DNA of 64,000 nucleotides from an uncultured Oscillospiraceae bacterium (GCA_910587345.1 CAJUKH010000043.1:310001-374000); one strand, 5' to 3'; shown: positions 16,194 through 24,477, numbered from the stretch's first letter. Numbers and translations are program-made. Notes: generated by a model not told the origin, from the letters alone.

Positions 16194-16229
16194 GCCCCGA
16201 TCCGTATTGGAAGTTGTTTTTAGCCGTTT

Positions 16230-17558
16230 TTAGCCTTCGGCAGCGGCCACGATCACGCCGATATAGCCGTTGGTGTCGGCCAAGGTGGCGCCGGAGACGG
16301 CATCAATGGCAGCCTGCTTGTCGCCCTCGGCCAGAGCCTTGGCATCGGCGACGGTCATGCCGTTGACATGGTTCTGGATGGCGTTGAAGTTGTCGTCGAT
16401 GCGGACGGTGGCACCGCCCTTCTCGCTCATGTTCTGGCTGTAATAGTCGGCCACAGCCCGCTTGGAGGCCAGAGCCTTGCCCTCGGCATAGCCGGCGGCA
16501 AAGCCGTCAGCCACATCGCTGTTGGGAACGGTCTCCAGACCGGCGTCGGAAGCCACAAACTGGAACTCGTCGATGTAGCTCAGCACGATCTTATCGCCCT
16601 CGGTAACAGCGGCAGCGGCGGTGAAGCACTTGGTGCCGTGAGCGGCGCCGTAGGCCACATTCAGCTTCAGGGCGCTGGAATCACCGGTGAACTCCACGGC
16701 CTGAGTGGTCTGGGCGTTCTTGGCGGCCTGGGCAATGACGCCCAGATAGCCGGCGGTATCGGCCAGAGTACAACCGGAGACGGCATCGATGGCGGCCTGC
16801 TTGTCGCCACCGGCCAGGGTCTCCACCTCAGCGATGGTCTTGCCCACCACATAGGTCTCGATGGCCTTGAAGTTATCCAGCAGAGCCACGGTGGAACCGC
16901 CCTTCTCCGCCATGTTCTTGCTGTAGTAGTCGTTGACAGCCCGCTTGGAGGCCAGAGCCTTGCCCTCGGCGTAGCCGGCGGCGAAGCCGTCAGCCACATC
17001 GCTGTTGGGCACCACGTTCAGCCCGGCGGCAGAATCCACGAACTGGAACTCATCCACATAGGCGGCGATGATGGTGTCATCCTTCACCACGGCATAGGCC
17101 TCGGTGAAGCACTTGGTGCCGTGGGCGGCACCGTAGGCCAGACCCAGCTGGATGCCCCCCTCAACGGGAACGATGGCGGCAGGGCCAGCGGACGCCACCG
17201 GCTTCTGGGTCTCCTCGTCCTGATATTCCTCACCCAAAGCGGCGGCAACGGCCTTCATAACGGCCTTGCTGGTGACGGTGGCGCCGGACACGCCGTCGAT
17301 GGCGTAGCCGTTGGCGGTCTTCACCTGCTCGGCCAGGGTCTCCAAAGCGGCGCCGCCGATGGCTTCGGTCTCGTCCTTGCCCTCAATGGAGCAGGCGGTG
17401 ATCTTCCCGTCCTCCCGGGTCAGGGTGACGGTCACATCGCCGCCATAGCCCTTGGCAGTGCCGGTCAGAGTCTCGGCCTGGGTCTTCTCGCCGCAGGCGG
17501 CCAGAGAAAGCACCATGACGGCGCTCAGTCCAAGGCCAATGATTCGATTCTTCTTCAT
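16230..17558 (-). CDS. FMN-binding-domain lipoprotein with two duplicated modules
   Basis: 442 residues. A lipoprotein signal ends in SLAAC-G (Cys 22). Residues about 30-110 are an FMN-binding domain with the flavinylation-type motif D-G-V-S-G-A-T-V-T-S, whose Thr receives FMN from ApbE in this family. Two tandem copies of a ~150-residue module follow (about 130-283 and 297-440), each with AYGAAHGTKCFT, DEFQFV, PNSDVADGFAAGYAEGKALASKRAV and an end motif DAVSG(C/A)TLAD that itself resembles a flavinylation site. Predicted to be a membrane-tethered electron carrier outside the cell. No apbE or redox partner is in the window. Confidence 0.85.
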   Translation of the reverse strand: MKKNRIIGLGLSAVMVLSLAACGEKTQAETLTGTAKGYGGDVTVTLTREDGKITACSIEGKDETEAIGGAALETLAEQVKTANGYAIDGVSGATVTSKAVMKAVAAALGEEYQDEETQKPVASAGPAAIVPVEGGIQLGLAYGAAHGTKCFTEAYAVVKDDTIIAAYVDEFQFVDSAAGLNVVPNSDVADGFAAGYAEGKALASKRAVNDYYSKNMAEKGGSTVALLDNFKAIETYVVGKTIAEVETLAGGDKQAAIDAVSGCTLADTAGYLGVIAQAAKNAQTTQAVEFTGDSSALKLNVAYGAAHGTKCFTAAAAVTEGDKIVLSYIDEFQFVASDAGLETVPNSDVADGFAAGYAEGKALASKRAVADYYSQNMSEKGGATVRIDDNFNAIQNHVNGMTVADAKALAEGDKQAAIDAVSGATLADTNGYIGVIVAAAEG

Positions 17559-17623
17559 TGCAATTTCCTCCTATGCGTTTTGTTTTTGCCGGCCCGGATC
17601 GAATCAGCCGGCACGCAAGGAAC

Positions 17624-17652
17624 ATCTTACCATGCCGGTCTGGATTTGTCAA
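17624..17652 (-). promoter_or_regulatory. Promoter of the FMN-binding lipoprotein
   Basis: Minus strand: consensus TTGACA at 17647-17652, 17 bp, TAAGAT at 17624-17629, about 60 nt before the start codon. Confidence 0.8.
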
Positions 17653-17732
17653 ATATTTCCGTTCCAATTTTTATTGTTTCGTTGTATAAAAGACTTTATA
17701 CATCCGTTTTTTACAACTTTTGAAATAAGTTT

Positions 17733-19079
17733 TTAAAATTTCCGCTTTTGAAAATGCCAATAGTAGGCACCGAATATGATCCCCGTCACCAGCCAGGAAA
17801 GGGGATAGCTGGCAATGATGGGGAGGACCTCCCTGCTCCCCGGCACCACCAGCAGCACCCACACCACCCGAACGCCGCAGGTGCCCAGCAGGGTCAGCAG
17901 CATGGGCAAAAAGGTCTCTCCCCCGCCCCGCAGGGCACCGGAGAAGGTCTCTCCAAACACATAGAGGAAATAGAGCGGGGCCAGAAAGCGCATGAGCCGG
18001 CCCATCAGCGGCAGGATATCCCGGTCGGCGGCATCGATGAAGAGCAGGCCGATGTGTTCACAGCCGAAAAACAGCACCAGACCGATCCCGCCCACCAGAG
18101 CGAGGGTCATCCAAAGGGTGGTCCGCACCCCCTGCCGGACCCGGCCAAACTGCCGGGCACCGTAATTCTGGGCCACAAAGGTGGACAGGGCCGCCGCCAG
18201 AGAGTCGGCCACCAGCCAGATGAGAAGATCCAGCTTTCCGCACAAGGCCCAGGCGGCAATGTTGTCGGTGCCGGTGGCGTTGATGCAGGCCTGAATGGTC
18301 ATGTTGGCGATGGGGAAGAGGGAGGACTGAAGCCCCACCGGCAGACCCACCCGCAGGATACTTTTCAGCTGGGGGCCGTGGAAGCGGACCTCTTTCCAGC
18401 GCAGGGGGGCGGGACCGTCAGGCCGGGCCAGCGCCCCCAGCACCAGCAGGGCGCTGACGCCCTGGGCCAGCACCGTGGCCAGAGCGGCCCCCGCCACTCC
18501 CCAACCCACCGGCCCCACCAGCAGCAGGTCCAGAAGGATATTCACCACACAGGACACCGCCAGCACCCGGAAGGGGGTCTCGCTGTCCCCTATGGCCCGC
18601 AAAATCCCCGCCCCCACATTGTAGACCATGGAGATGACAAACCCGGCGAAATAGATCCGCATATAGGAAAGGGTCATCTCCCGCAGCTCGGTGGGCACCC
18701 CCATCAGCCCCAGACACCGGGGCGCCGCCAGCACCCCCGCCGCCGAAAGGATAAGCCCACCCACCGCCGAAAAGGCTACGGCGGTGTGGACCGCCCGGTC
18801 CAGCTCCTCCCTGCGCTTTGCCCCATAGAGCTGGGAAATGAGGATGGTGGCCCCCGTGGCCATACCGGTGAAAAAGTTCACCGGCAGCCGCAGGAGGGTG
18901 TAGACCGAGTCAATGGCGGCCAGCCCCTGCTTGCCCGCCAGCCGCCCTACGATGATGGCGTCGGCAGTGGTGTACAGCTGCTGGAGCAGGCTTCCCAGCA
19001 GGATGGGAAGGAAGAAGGCCAGCAGGGTCCGCCAGATGGTCCCCTCTGTCATGTCCAGGGTTTTTTGTCTGTTTGTCAT
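17733..19079 (-). CDS. MATE-family efflux transporter
   Basis: 448 residues, about 12 predicted membrane helices in two halves. The N-terminus reads TEGTIWRTLLAFFLPILLGSLLQQLYTTADAIIVGRLAG, the usual MATE opening with the conserved Pro and the Q-x-x-Y-x-x-x-D signature; the second half repeats this (LPVGLQSSLFPIANMTIQACIN). Such pumps export drugs or metabolites with Na+ or H+. The gene lies 114 bp downstream of proS behind a terminator, so it should have its own promoter, which I cannot define clearly. Confidence 0.9.
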   Translation of the reverse strand: MTNRQKTLDMTEGTIWRTLLAFFLPILLGSLLQQLYTTADAIIVGRLAGKQGLAAIDSVYTLLRLPVNFFTGMATGATILISQLYGAKRREELDRAVHTAVAFSAVGGLILSAAGVLAAPRCLGLMGVPTELREMTLSYMRIYFAGFVISMVYNVGAGILRAIGDSETPFRVLAVSCVVNILLDLLLVGPVGWGVAGAALATVLAQGVSALLVLGALARPDGPAPLRWKEVRFHGPQLKSILRVGLPVGLQSSLFPIANMTIQACINATGTDNIAAWALCGKLDLLIWLVADSLAAALSTFVAQNYGARQFGRVRQGVRTTLWMTLALVGGIGLVLFFGCEHIGLLFIDAADRDILPLMGRLMRFLAPLYFLYVFGETFSGALRGGGETFLPMLLTLLGTCGVRVVWVLLVVPGSREVLPIIASYPLSWLVTGIIFGAYYWHFQKRKF

Positions 19080-19122
19080 ATGGGTTTCTCCTTATGGAAG
19101 TTAGTTTTTGCTAACCAATATG

Positions 19123-19159
19123 GAAAAAATCCCGGCGGCAGGGCCGGCCCGCCGCCGGG
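19123..19159 (-). terminator. Terminator of proS
   Basis: Minus strand: CCCGGCGGC and GCCGCCGGG arms followed by ATTTTTTCC, about 35 bp beyond the proS stop. Confidence 0.9.
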
Positions 19160-19192
19160 AACTTTGGGATGGACTTGGAAGGGCAGGCCCTT

Positions 19193-20635
19193 TTAATAGG
19201 CCACACCCCAGTATATCATCTTCTGGGCAGGCTTGCCGCAGATAGCGCAGGTATCTCCCAGACGCTCCTGGGCAAAGGGGATACAGCGGGAGGTCATGCC
19301 CGCCTCCTCCTTCATCTTCATTTCGCACTCCAGAGAGCCGCACCACATGGTCTTGATAAAGCCGCCCTTCTCCTCCTGAATGGCCTTGGCCTCGTCCAGA
19401 GAGAAGGCAGGGAAGGTATTTTCCTCCAAATTCCGTTTCGCGCGGGCGTAGAGGCCGTCGTGGATGTCGTCCAGCATTTTTGCCACGGTCTCCTCGATAC
19501 CGTCCAGAGAGACAAAGGTTTTCTCCCCGCTGTCCCGGCGGACCAGAACGCACTGGTTCTTCTCCATGTCCTTGGGACCCAGTTCCAGCCGGAGGGGGAC
19601 CCCCTTCATCTCGTACTGGGCAAACTTCCAGCCAGGGGACTGGTCGCTGTCGTCCATCTGGACCCGAAAGCCGGCGGCCTTCAGCCGGTCCATCACGGCG
19701 GTGTTGGCCTCGATGACCCCCTCCTTGTGCTGGGCCACGGGGATAACGATGACCTGAATGGGGGCAATACGGGGGGGCAGCACCAATCCCCGGTTGTCTC
19801 CGTGGGTCATGATGATGCCGCCGATGGTGCGGGTGGACAGACCCCAGGAGGTCTCGTAGGGGGTGACCTGCTTGTTTTCCCGGTCGCTGAATGCAATGCC
19901 AAAGGCTTTGGCGAAGCCGTCACCAAAGTAGTGACTGGTTCCGTTCTGAAGGGCCTTCTTGTCGTGCATCATACACTCGATGGTGTAGGTCCGCTCGGCC
20001 CCGGCAAATTTCTCCTTATCGGTCTTAAGACCCTTCACCACCGGCATGGCCAACAGGTTTTCACACAGGTCGGCATAGACGTTCAGCATCTGCTCGGTCT
20101 CGGCAATGGCCTCTTCGGCGGTGGCGTGGAGGGTGTGCCCCTCCTGCCACAGAAATTCCCGGTGGCGGAGGAAGGGCCGGGAGGTCTTCTCCCACCGGAG
20201 AACGCTGCACCACTGGTTGTAGAGCAGGGGCAGGTCCCGCCAGGAGTGGACGATGTGGCTCCAGTGGTCGCAGAACAAGGTCTCGGAGGTGGGGCGGATA
20301 CACAGTTTCTCCTCCAGCTCCTCACTGCCGCCCAGAGTGACCCAGGCGCACTCGGGGGCGAAGCCCTCCACATGGTCCTTCTCCTTCTGGAGCAGGGACT
20401 CAGGGATGAGCATGGGCATGGCCACGTTGGTGTGGCCGGTCTCCTTAAACTTTTTATCCAGATAACTCTGAATATTCTCCCAGATGGCATAGCCATAGGG
20501 GCGGTAGATGAACATACCCTTTACGCTGCTGTAATCGATGAGTTCTGCCTTGGTACACACGTCGGTGAACCACTGGGCAAAATCCACCTCCATATCGGTG
20601 ATCTGCTCCACCTGCTTCTTGTTATCCTGTGCCAT
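19193..20635 (-). CDS. proS: Proline--tRNA ligase, archaeal/eukaryote-like type
   Basis: 480 residues from MAQDNKKQVEQITDMEVDFA at 20635, with GGAAGG 7-12 nt upstream; an in-frame start 13 codons earlier is not supported. It charges tRNA-Pro. Class II motif 2 is seen in F-R-x-E-like YNQWCSVLRWEKTSRPFLRHREFLWQEGHT, motif 3 in GLSTRTIGGIIMTHGDNRGLVLPP, then an anticodon-binding domain and a C-terminal Cys-rich zinc-like end (C-A-I-C-G-K-P). This short type lacks the bacterial editing insertion. A proline-rich leader peptide precedes it. Confidence 0.95.
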   Translation of the reverse strand: MAQDNKKQVEQITDMEVDFAQWFTDVCTKAELIDYSSVKGMFIYRPYGYAIWENIQSYLDKKFKETGHTNVAMPMLIPESLLQKEKDHVEGFAPECAWVTLGGSEELEEKLCIRPTSETLFCDHWSHIVHSWRDLPLLYNQWCSVLRWEKTSRPFLRHREFLWQEGHTLHATAEEAIAETEQMLNVYADLCENLLAMPVVKGLKTDKEKFAGAERTYTIECMMHDKKALQNGTSHYFGDGFAKAFGIAFSDRENKQVTPYETSWGLSTRTIGGIIMTHGDNRGLVLPPRIAPIQVIVIPVAQHKEGVIEANTAVMDRLKAAGFRVQMDDSDQSPGWKFAQYEMKGVPLRLELGPKDMEKNQCVLVRRDSGEKTFVSLDGIEETVAKMLDDIHDGLYARAKRNLEENTFPAFSLDEAKAIQEEKGGFIKTMWCGSLECEMKMKEEAGMTSRCIPFAQERLGDTCAICGKPAQKMIYWGVAY

Positions 20636-20687
20636 GATCGGTTCCTTCCTTTTCAATGTAATATGGTCGTGCAAGACACCTCAGCCC

Positions 20688-20759
20688 TCAAGGTCGAGGT
20701 CGCGGGTGGGCAGGAACGGCCTGCGCCATGGCCTTTGGCGTGTGGTATGGTTGTCTCAT
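20688..20759 (-). CDS. Proline-rich leader peptide upstream of proS
   Basis: ATG at 20757-20759, 23 codons, stop at 20688-20690, 52 bp before proS. A G-rich ribosome binding site (GAGGGGGGG) lies about 9 nt upstream, and the peptide starts about 30 nt after the predicted transcription start. Six codons are Pro (residues 4, 8, 16, 19, 21 and 23), four of them in the last eight codons, ending P-A-H-P-R-P-R-P just before the stop. Ribosome stalling at scarce Pro-tRNA would occur at the end of this frame. Short complementary segments follow (CCTC/GAGG). I see no T-box. A leader-peptide attenuator controlling proS is inferred. Confidence 0.55.
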   Translation of the reverse strand: MRQPYHTPKAMAQAVPAHPRPRP

Positions 20760-20794
20760 GAACTTCTGCCCCCCCTCGGAAGGATTTGGATATC

Positions 20795-20823
20795 ATTGTA
20801 AAGGACCGGGAGGCGAATGTCAA
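20795..20823 (-). promoter_or_regulatory. Promoter of the leader peptide and proS
   Basis: Minus strand: consensus TTGACA at 20818-20823, 17 bp, TACAAT at 20795-20800. The -35 overlaps the last codon and stop of a decayed acetyltransferase gene. Confidence 0.85.
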
Positions 20824-20834
20824 GGCTCCCGGTC
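20804..20834. repeat. Inverted repeat enclosing the proS -35 box
   Basis: Perfect 9-bp arms GACCGGGAG (20804-20812) and CTCCCGGTC (20826-20834) flank the -35 hexamer; one arm fills the spacer. On the plus strand the right arm is followed by TTTTTT, so it could also be a terminator for rightward transcription. It may be an operator or a reused terminator. Confidence 0.5.
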
Positions 20835-21022
20835 TTTTTTCCGCCGCTCCATCAGCGTAGTGTTCTGCCACACGCCGAATTTGTCCCGGGCAATACGCTC
20901 CCGGCATCCCACCGGGCAAAGGTGGGGCAGTCCGTATGGAAGGTGGACCTGCCGCCCTCCAGCCCTTGGGTGTAGATTTCCGCCACCCGGGGCCAGTCGC
21001 TGTCTTTCATGGGGCGGATCAT
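20820..21022 (-). pseudogene. Internally deleted acetyltransferase (phosphinothricin acetyltransferase-like)
   Basis: ATG at 21020-21022 with GAGGGAGGGG upstream opens MIRPMKDSDWPRVAEIYTQG, continuing about 40 residues as the N-terminus of this GNAT family. The frame then shifts, and a different frame reads RDKFGVWQNTTLMERR up to a TGA at 20820-20822, which is the family's C-terminus. About 100 central residues, including the acetyl-CoA site, are missing. It lies 25 bp downstream of the patatin gene, so it was probably the second gene of that transcript. The deleted end now supplies the proS -35 region. Confidence 0.75.
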
Positions 21023-21047
21023 GGTGTTTCCCCTCCCTCTCGGGGCT

Positions 21048-21893
21048 TTAGCGGCCCTTCACAAACTCCATCAGCCGCGGACCCTGGTCATAACCCATCT
21101 GATAAAGCCGCTCCACTGCCGCTTTATCCCGGGTGAGGGTGTCCATGCCGGCAATGTCGCTGGGGGCGATGATAAGGGCTTTCCCTTCCCGCTCCATCTC
21201 CTGCACGGCGGCCAGGTCCCGGTTGTAGCGGGGGGCACGGCGCAGCAGGGCGGAGAAGGTGTTGGGCCAGCGGCCCAAGGCCTTTTCCATCATCTCCTGA
21301 TGGTCCAGCGGCGGGCGGCGATAGTCCACCGGCCGGGTCAGCAGAAGGACCAGCCGGTCACAGCCCTGTTCCATGGCGTGTTTGTAGGGGATGGGGTCGG
21401 CCACACCGCCGTCAAAGCCCGGCCGGCCATGGACCGGGTAGGGCTTACAGGCCCCGGGCACGGCGCAGGAGGCCTTGATGGCGCTGAAATCCCCTCCGGA
21501 CAGCTCCTCTTTGTCAAAATAGAGCGGCTCCCCGGTGGCGGCGTCGGTGACCACCGCCTCGTACCGGGCGGTGCTGGCGTTGAAAGCCTCCATATCCACC
21601 GGGTCCTCCCCCTGGGGGCCGGAGACGGTGGTGTAGATATAGTCCAGATCGATATAGGACCCGTGGCGGAGGGCATTGTGGATGGACATATACTCCTTGC
21701 GGAAGGCGTAGTCCGTATAGGAACGAAGGTTCCGGCCCCGCTGGCGGGCCAGATAGGTGATCATATTGGCACTGCCGGCGGAGACGCCGATCAGGTAATC
21801 AAAGGGCTGGACATTCCGGTCCAGCAAAAAATCGTAAATGCCGGCGGTGAAGGAGCCTCGCATCCCGCCGCCTACGTCAATGATGCCTAACAT
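21048..21893 (-). CDS. Patatin-like phospholipase
   Basis: 281 residues. It has the Ser-Asp dyad: nucleophile elbow G-V-S-A-G-S (Ser near residue 40) and D-G-G-V-A-D-P (Asp near 157), plus the oxyanion glycine loop D-V-G-G-G-M-R-G at residues 6-13. Family members hydrolyse acyl esters of phospholipids. It has no signal peptide and is predicted cytoplasmic or membrane-associated. It follows the FakA gene on the same strand after a terminator-like hairpin; a lipid-recycling link (patatin releasing fatty acids that FakA phosphorylates) is possible but unproven. Confidence 0.88.
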   Translation of the reverse strand: MLGIIDVGGGMRGSFTAGIYDFLLDRNVQPFDYLIGVSAGSANMITYLARQRGRNLRSYTDYAFRKEYMSIHNALRHGSYIDLDYIYTTVSGPQGEDPVDMEAFNASTARYEAVVTDAATGEPLYFDKEELSGGDFSAIKASCAVPGACKPYPVHGRPGFDGGVADPIPYKHAMEQGCDRLVLLLTRPVDYRRPPLDHQEMMEKALGRWPNTFSALLRRAPRYNRDLAAVQEMEREGKALIIAPSDIAGMDTLTRDKAAVERLYQMGYDQGPRLMEFVKGR

Positions 21894-21941
21894 GGATTTT
21901 CCCCTCTTCTTTCGTTGGATATGGACCCACGGGATAAAGCG

Positions 21942-21967
21942 CCAAGGGGGCCTTACGGCCCCCTTGG
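21942..21967 (-). terminator. Terminator of the yloU-fakA pair
   Basis: Perfect 11-bp stem CCAAGGGGGCC / GGCCCCCTTGG with a 4-nt loop, 26 bp after the fakA stop. The following GCGCTTT is a weak T-tract. Confidence 0.7.
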
Positions 21968-21992
21968 GAAAGGGTTTGATTTGGGAACCGGC

Positions 21993-23702
21993 TTACTCGG
22001 CCGAAATCATATAGTAATACACGGGCTGTCCGCCGGGGAGAAGGGTGATCTCGGCACTCGGGCAGGCTTCGGTGAAGAGTTTCAGGGTCTTCTCCGCCTC
22101 CGATTCCTTCACATCGGCACCGTAGTAGATATTGATAAACTCGGCATTTTGGAAGGTATCCTCCCTGGCCAGCTTTTTCAGCAGTTTATCCTGTCCCCGC
22201 TGGGTGTCGAAAAGCTGACCGTTCAGAAGGGCCATATAGTCTCCGTGCTTGATTTTGAAGCCGCCGAAGTCAGAGTCCCGGGCGGCGTAGGTGATCTCAG
22301 CGGTGGAGACGGCTGCCATGGCCTCGGTCATGGCAGAAACATTGGTTTCCACATCGGCGTCCGGATCCATGACCAGCAGTGTGGCGATGCCCTGCGGGAC
22401 CGTCTTGCTGGGGACCACCACCACCTCCTTGCCCTCGGCAAGACCCACGCACTGCTCGGCGGCCATGATGATGTTCTTGTTGTTGGGCAGAACGAAAACG
22501 ACTTCGGCGGGGGTGGCGTTGATCTGCCGCAAAATGTCCTCGGTGGCCGGGTTCATGGTCTGCCCGCCGGAGATGATCCCATCCACCCCAAGGTCCTTCA
22601 GCACGGAGGCAAGGCCGTCACCGGCGGCCACAGCCACCACGCCATACCTTTTTTCGGGGGCGGCGATGACGGGTTCGGCCTGTTCGGCCTGTTTGGGCTG
22701 GGGCGCCTCACGGCCCTCCAGCTCGGCCTCCACCGCATCCAGATCATCGGTGGACTGAACGTGCTTGCCGGCGGCCAGATCCTCGGCCTGGGTGCGCATA
22801 TTCTCGATTTTGGCAAGCTCCAGCGTGCCGTACTTCTGCCCCTCGGTCAATGCGGCGCCGGGGGTATCGGTATGGACGTGGACTTTGAATTCTTCATCGC
22901 TCTCTCCGATGACCAGACTGTCACCGATGGAGTTGAGATAAGCCCGGTAGGGTTCCAGATTCACGTTGGGGTCGTCCTTGCGGACAATGAAAACGGTGTC
23001 GAAGGTGAAGGTGATATCCTCATCCCCCAAGGCGGCGAAGTCCGCCTTCTCCTGCTTTTGGGGAAGGTCCGCGCCCTCGGGCATGGGCTTGCCCTGAAGC
23101 TCGTCCAGCATCCCCTGGAGGATCACCAGAAAGCCCTTGCCGCCGGAGTCCACCACCCCGGCCTTTTTCAGCACGGGATTTTGCTCGGTGGTGTTTTCCA
23201 AAGCCACAAGGCCTTCGGCAATGGCCTTTTCCAGCACGCTCTCGATGGCGGCATCCTCCCTTGCGGCGGCGGCAGCGGCGGCGGCGGAGAGGCGGGAGAC
23301 GGTGAGGATGGTGCCTTCGGCGGGCTTCATCACCGCCTTATAGGCGGCGGCCACGCCGAAATCCAAAGCGATGGCAAAATCACGGCCGTCCATGGCCTCC
23401 TTGTCCTTCACCGCCTTGGCAAAGCCCCGGAACAGAAGGGACAAAATGACGCCGGAGTTGCCCCTGGCCCCCCGCAGGAGGGCGTTTGCAGTGGCGTTGG
23501 CGGCAGCCCCCACCTGCGGATAGGGCTTCTTGTTCAATTCCTCAGCGGCGGCGGAGATGGTCATGGACATATTGGTGCCGGTATCCCCATCGGGAACGGG
23601 GAAGACGTTCAGTTCGTTGATCTGCTGCTTCTGGGCGCTGATGGCAGCGGAAGCGTGGATCATCATGCGGGCAAAAAGCGCCCCATCAATGGTCTGGATC
23701 AT
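21993..23702 (-). CDS. fakA: Fatty acid kinase catalytic subunit FakA-like (DAK2/YloV family)
   Basis: 569 residues from MIQTIDGALFARMMIHAS at 23702, with GGGAGG 8 nt upstream. Residues about 25-200 are a DhaL/DAK2 ATP-binding domain with NVFPVPDGDTGTNMSMT (Mg-binding Asp cluster) and LRGARGNSGVILS. A linker and a C-terminal DegV-like/FakA-C region follow (FVLPNNKNIIMAAEQ near 420). FakA phosphorylates fatty acids held by a FakB protein so that they enter phospholipids. No fakB is in the window. It is 16 bp downstream of an Asp23-family gene, the conserved yloU-yloV pairing. Confidence 0.9.
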   Translation of the reverse strand: MIQTIDGALFARMMIHASAAISAQKQQINELNVFPVPDGDTGTNMSMTISAAAEELNKKPYPQVGAAANATANALLRGARGNSGVILSLLFRGFAKAVKDKEAMDGRDFAIALDFGVAAAYKAVMKPAEGTILTVSRLSAAAAAAAAREDAAIESVLEKAIAEGLVALENTTEQNPVLKKAGVVDSGGKGFLVILQGMLDELQGKPMPEGADLPQKQEKADFAALGDEDITFTFDTVFIVRKDDPNVNLEPYRAYLNSIGDSLVIGESDEEFKVHVHTDTPGAALTEGQKYGTLELAKIENMRTQAEDLAAGKHVQSTDDLDAVEAELEGREAPQPKQAEQAEPVIAAPEKRYGVVAVAAGDGLASVLKDLGVDGIISGGQTMNPATEDILRQINATPAEVVFVLPNNKNIIMAAEQCVGLAEGKEVVVVPSKTVPQGIATLLVMDPDADVETNVSAMTEAMAAVSTAEITYAARDSDFGGFKIKHGDYMALLNGQLFDTQRGQDKLLKKLAREDTFQNAEFINIYYGADVKESEAEKTLKLFTEACPSAEITLLPGGQPVYYYMISAE

Positions 23703-23718
23703 GTCTTCCACCTCCCTC

Positions 23719-24069
23719 TCAGCCGATGACCATGGAGTCCACAAAAACGTCTACGTTTTTGACCTCCACGCCGGTGGTACGGCTGACATCGTATTTGACC
23801 CGCTCCATAATGGCCCGGGAGATAGCCATAAGATTGACCCCATTCTCCACAATGATGTGGAGTTCCAGAGAGATGGTGGAATCTTCGTTGGTGGTGACCT
23901 TGACTCCCTTGGCCATGGACTCCCGCCGGAGCAGATGGACCAGCCCATCGGTGGCGGAGCGGATGGCCATACCCTTCACGCCGTAACAGTTGGTGGCGGC
24001 GGCGCCGGTAAGGTTGGTAAAGACGTCGCTGCTGATGGTAATGATGCCTCTTTCGGTTTGCAGCTTCAT
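23719..24069 (-). CDS. yloU: Asp23/Gls24 family envelope-stress protein (YloU)
   Basis: 116 residues from MKLQTERGIITISSDVFTNL at 24069, preceded by AGAAAGGAAG; an ATG 14 codons earlier lacks a good ribosome binding site. The whole length is an Asp23 domain with the conserved V-x-x-I-x-x-x-A and GVKGMA segments and a C-terminal V-x-V-x-V-D. Function is unclear in this family; some members localise to the membrane under alkaline or cell-wall stress. Cotranscribed with fakA. Confidence 0.9.
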   Translation of the reverse strand: MKLQTERGIITISSDVFTNLTGAAATNCYGVKGMAIRSATDGLVHLLRRESMAKGVKVTTNEDSTISLELHIIVENGVNLMAISRAIMERVKYDVSRTTGVEVKNVDVFVDSMVIG

Positions 24070-24124
24070 GGAGACACTTCCTTTCTGGCTTTCAAGCGCA
24101 TATTCTGCCATATTACTTGTAGCT

Positions 24125-24153
24125 ATTGTATTCTATTTTTACCAAAATTACAA
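24125..24153 (-). promoter_or_regulatory. Promoter of yloU-fakA
   Basis: Minus strand: TTGTAA at 24148-24153, 17 bp, TACAAT at 24125-24130. Confidence 0.7.
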
Positions 24154-24174
24154 GGGAAAAGTGGCCGGAAACGA

Positions 24175-24203
24175 TTGTATTTTCCGAAAAGGCCGTGTAT
24201 AAT
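24175..24203 (+). promoter_or_regulatory. Promoter of the 61-codon gene
   Basis: TTGTAT at 24175-24180, 17 bp, perfect TATAAT at 24198-24203. It is divergent from the yloU promoter, with 22 bp between the two -35 boxes. Confidence 0.75.
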
Positions 24204-24238
24204 AGAGTTACCCTATCAAAAAAGGAGGCGACGGGAAA

Positions 24239-24424
24239 ATGAAAGTTGCCCGTTTTGTACTGAAAATCGTGGGGCTTTGTCTGGGGCTTGCCGCAGCTGT
24301 GTGCTGCGTTATCGCCTACTGGGACAAAATCACCGAGGGAATCCAGACTCTGGGAGAGAAGATGGGTTGCCGCTTCGCCCGTGTCCCCTCTGAGTACGAT
24401 GATTACGCTGACTGGGATGAATAA
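24239..24424 (+). CDS. Small membrane protein, 61 residues
   Basis: AAAGGAGG lies about 8 nt before the ATG. Residues 5-27 (VLKIVGLCLGLAAAVCCVIAYW) form one membrane helix, followed by a short amphipathic piece and a very acidic tail (DDYADWDE). Its own promoter and a strong terminator enclose it. Similar one-helix proteins occur near yloU/asp23 genes, where they can anchor Asp23 to the membrane; here that pairing is suggested only by adjacency. Confidence 0.75.
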   Translation: MKVARFVLKIVGLCLGLAAAVCCVIAYWDKITEGIQTLGEKMGCRFARVPSEYDDYADWDE

Positions 24425-24426
24425 AA

Positions 24427-24457
24427 AATAAGGACCGCCGGGGGCGGTCCTTATTTT
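24427..24457 (+). terminator. Terminator of the 61-codon gene
   Basis: AAGGACCGCC, loop GGGG, GCGGTCCTT, then ATTTTTT. A classic intrinsic terminator. Confidence 0.92.
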
Positions 24458-24477
24458 TTGAGACGGAGGCATAGCCT

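Noticed and set aside
20636..20790. T-box riboswitch upstream of proS
   Set aside because: The conserved AGGGTGGNACCGCG T-box sequence is absent and the leader is too short; a proline-coding frame is present instead.
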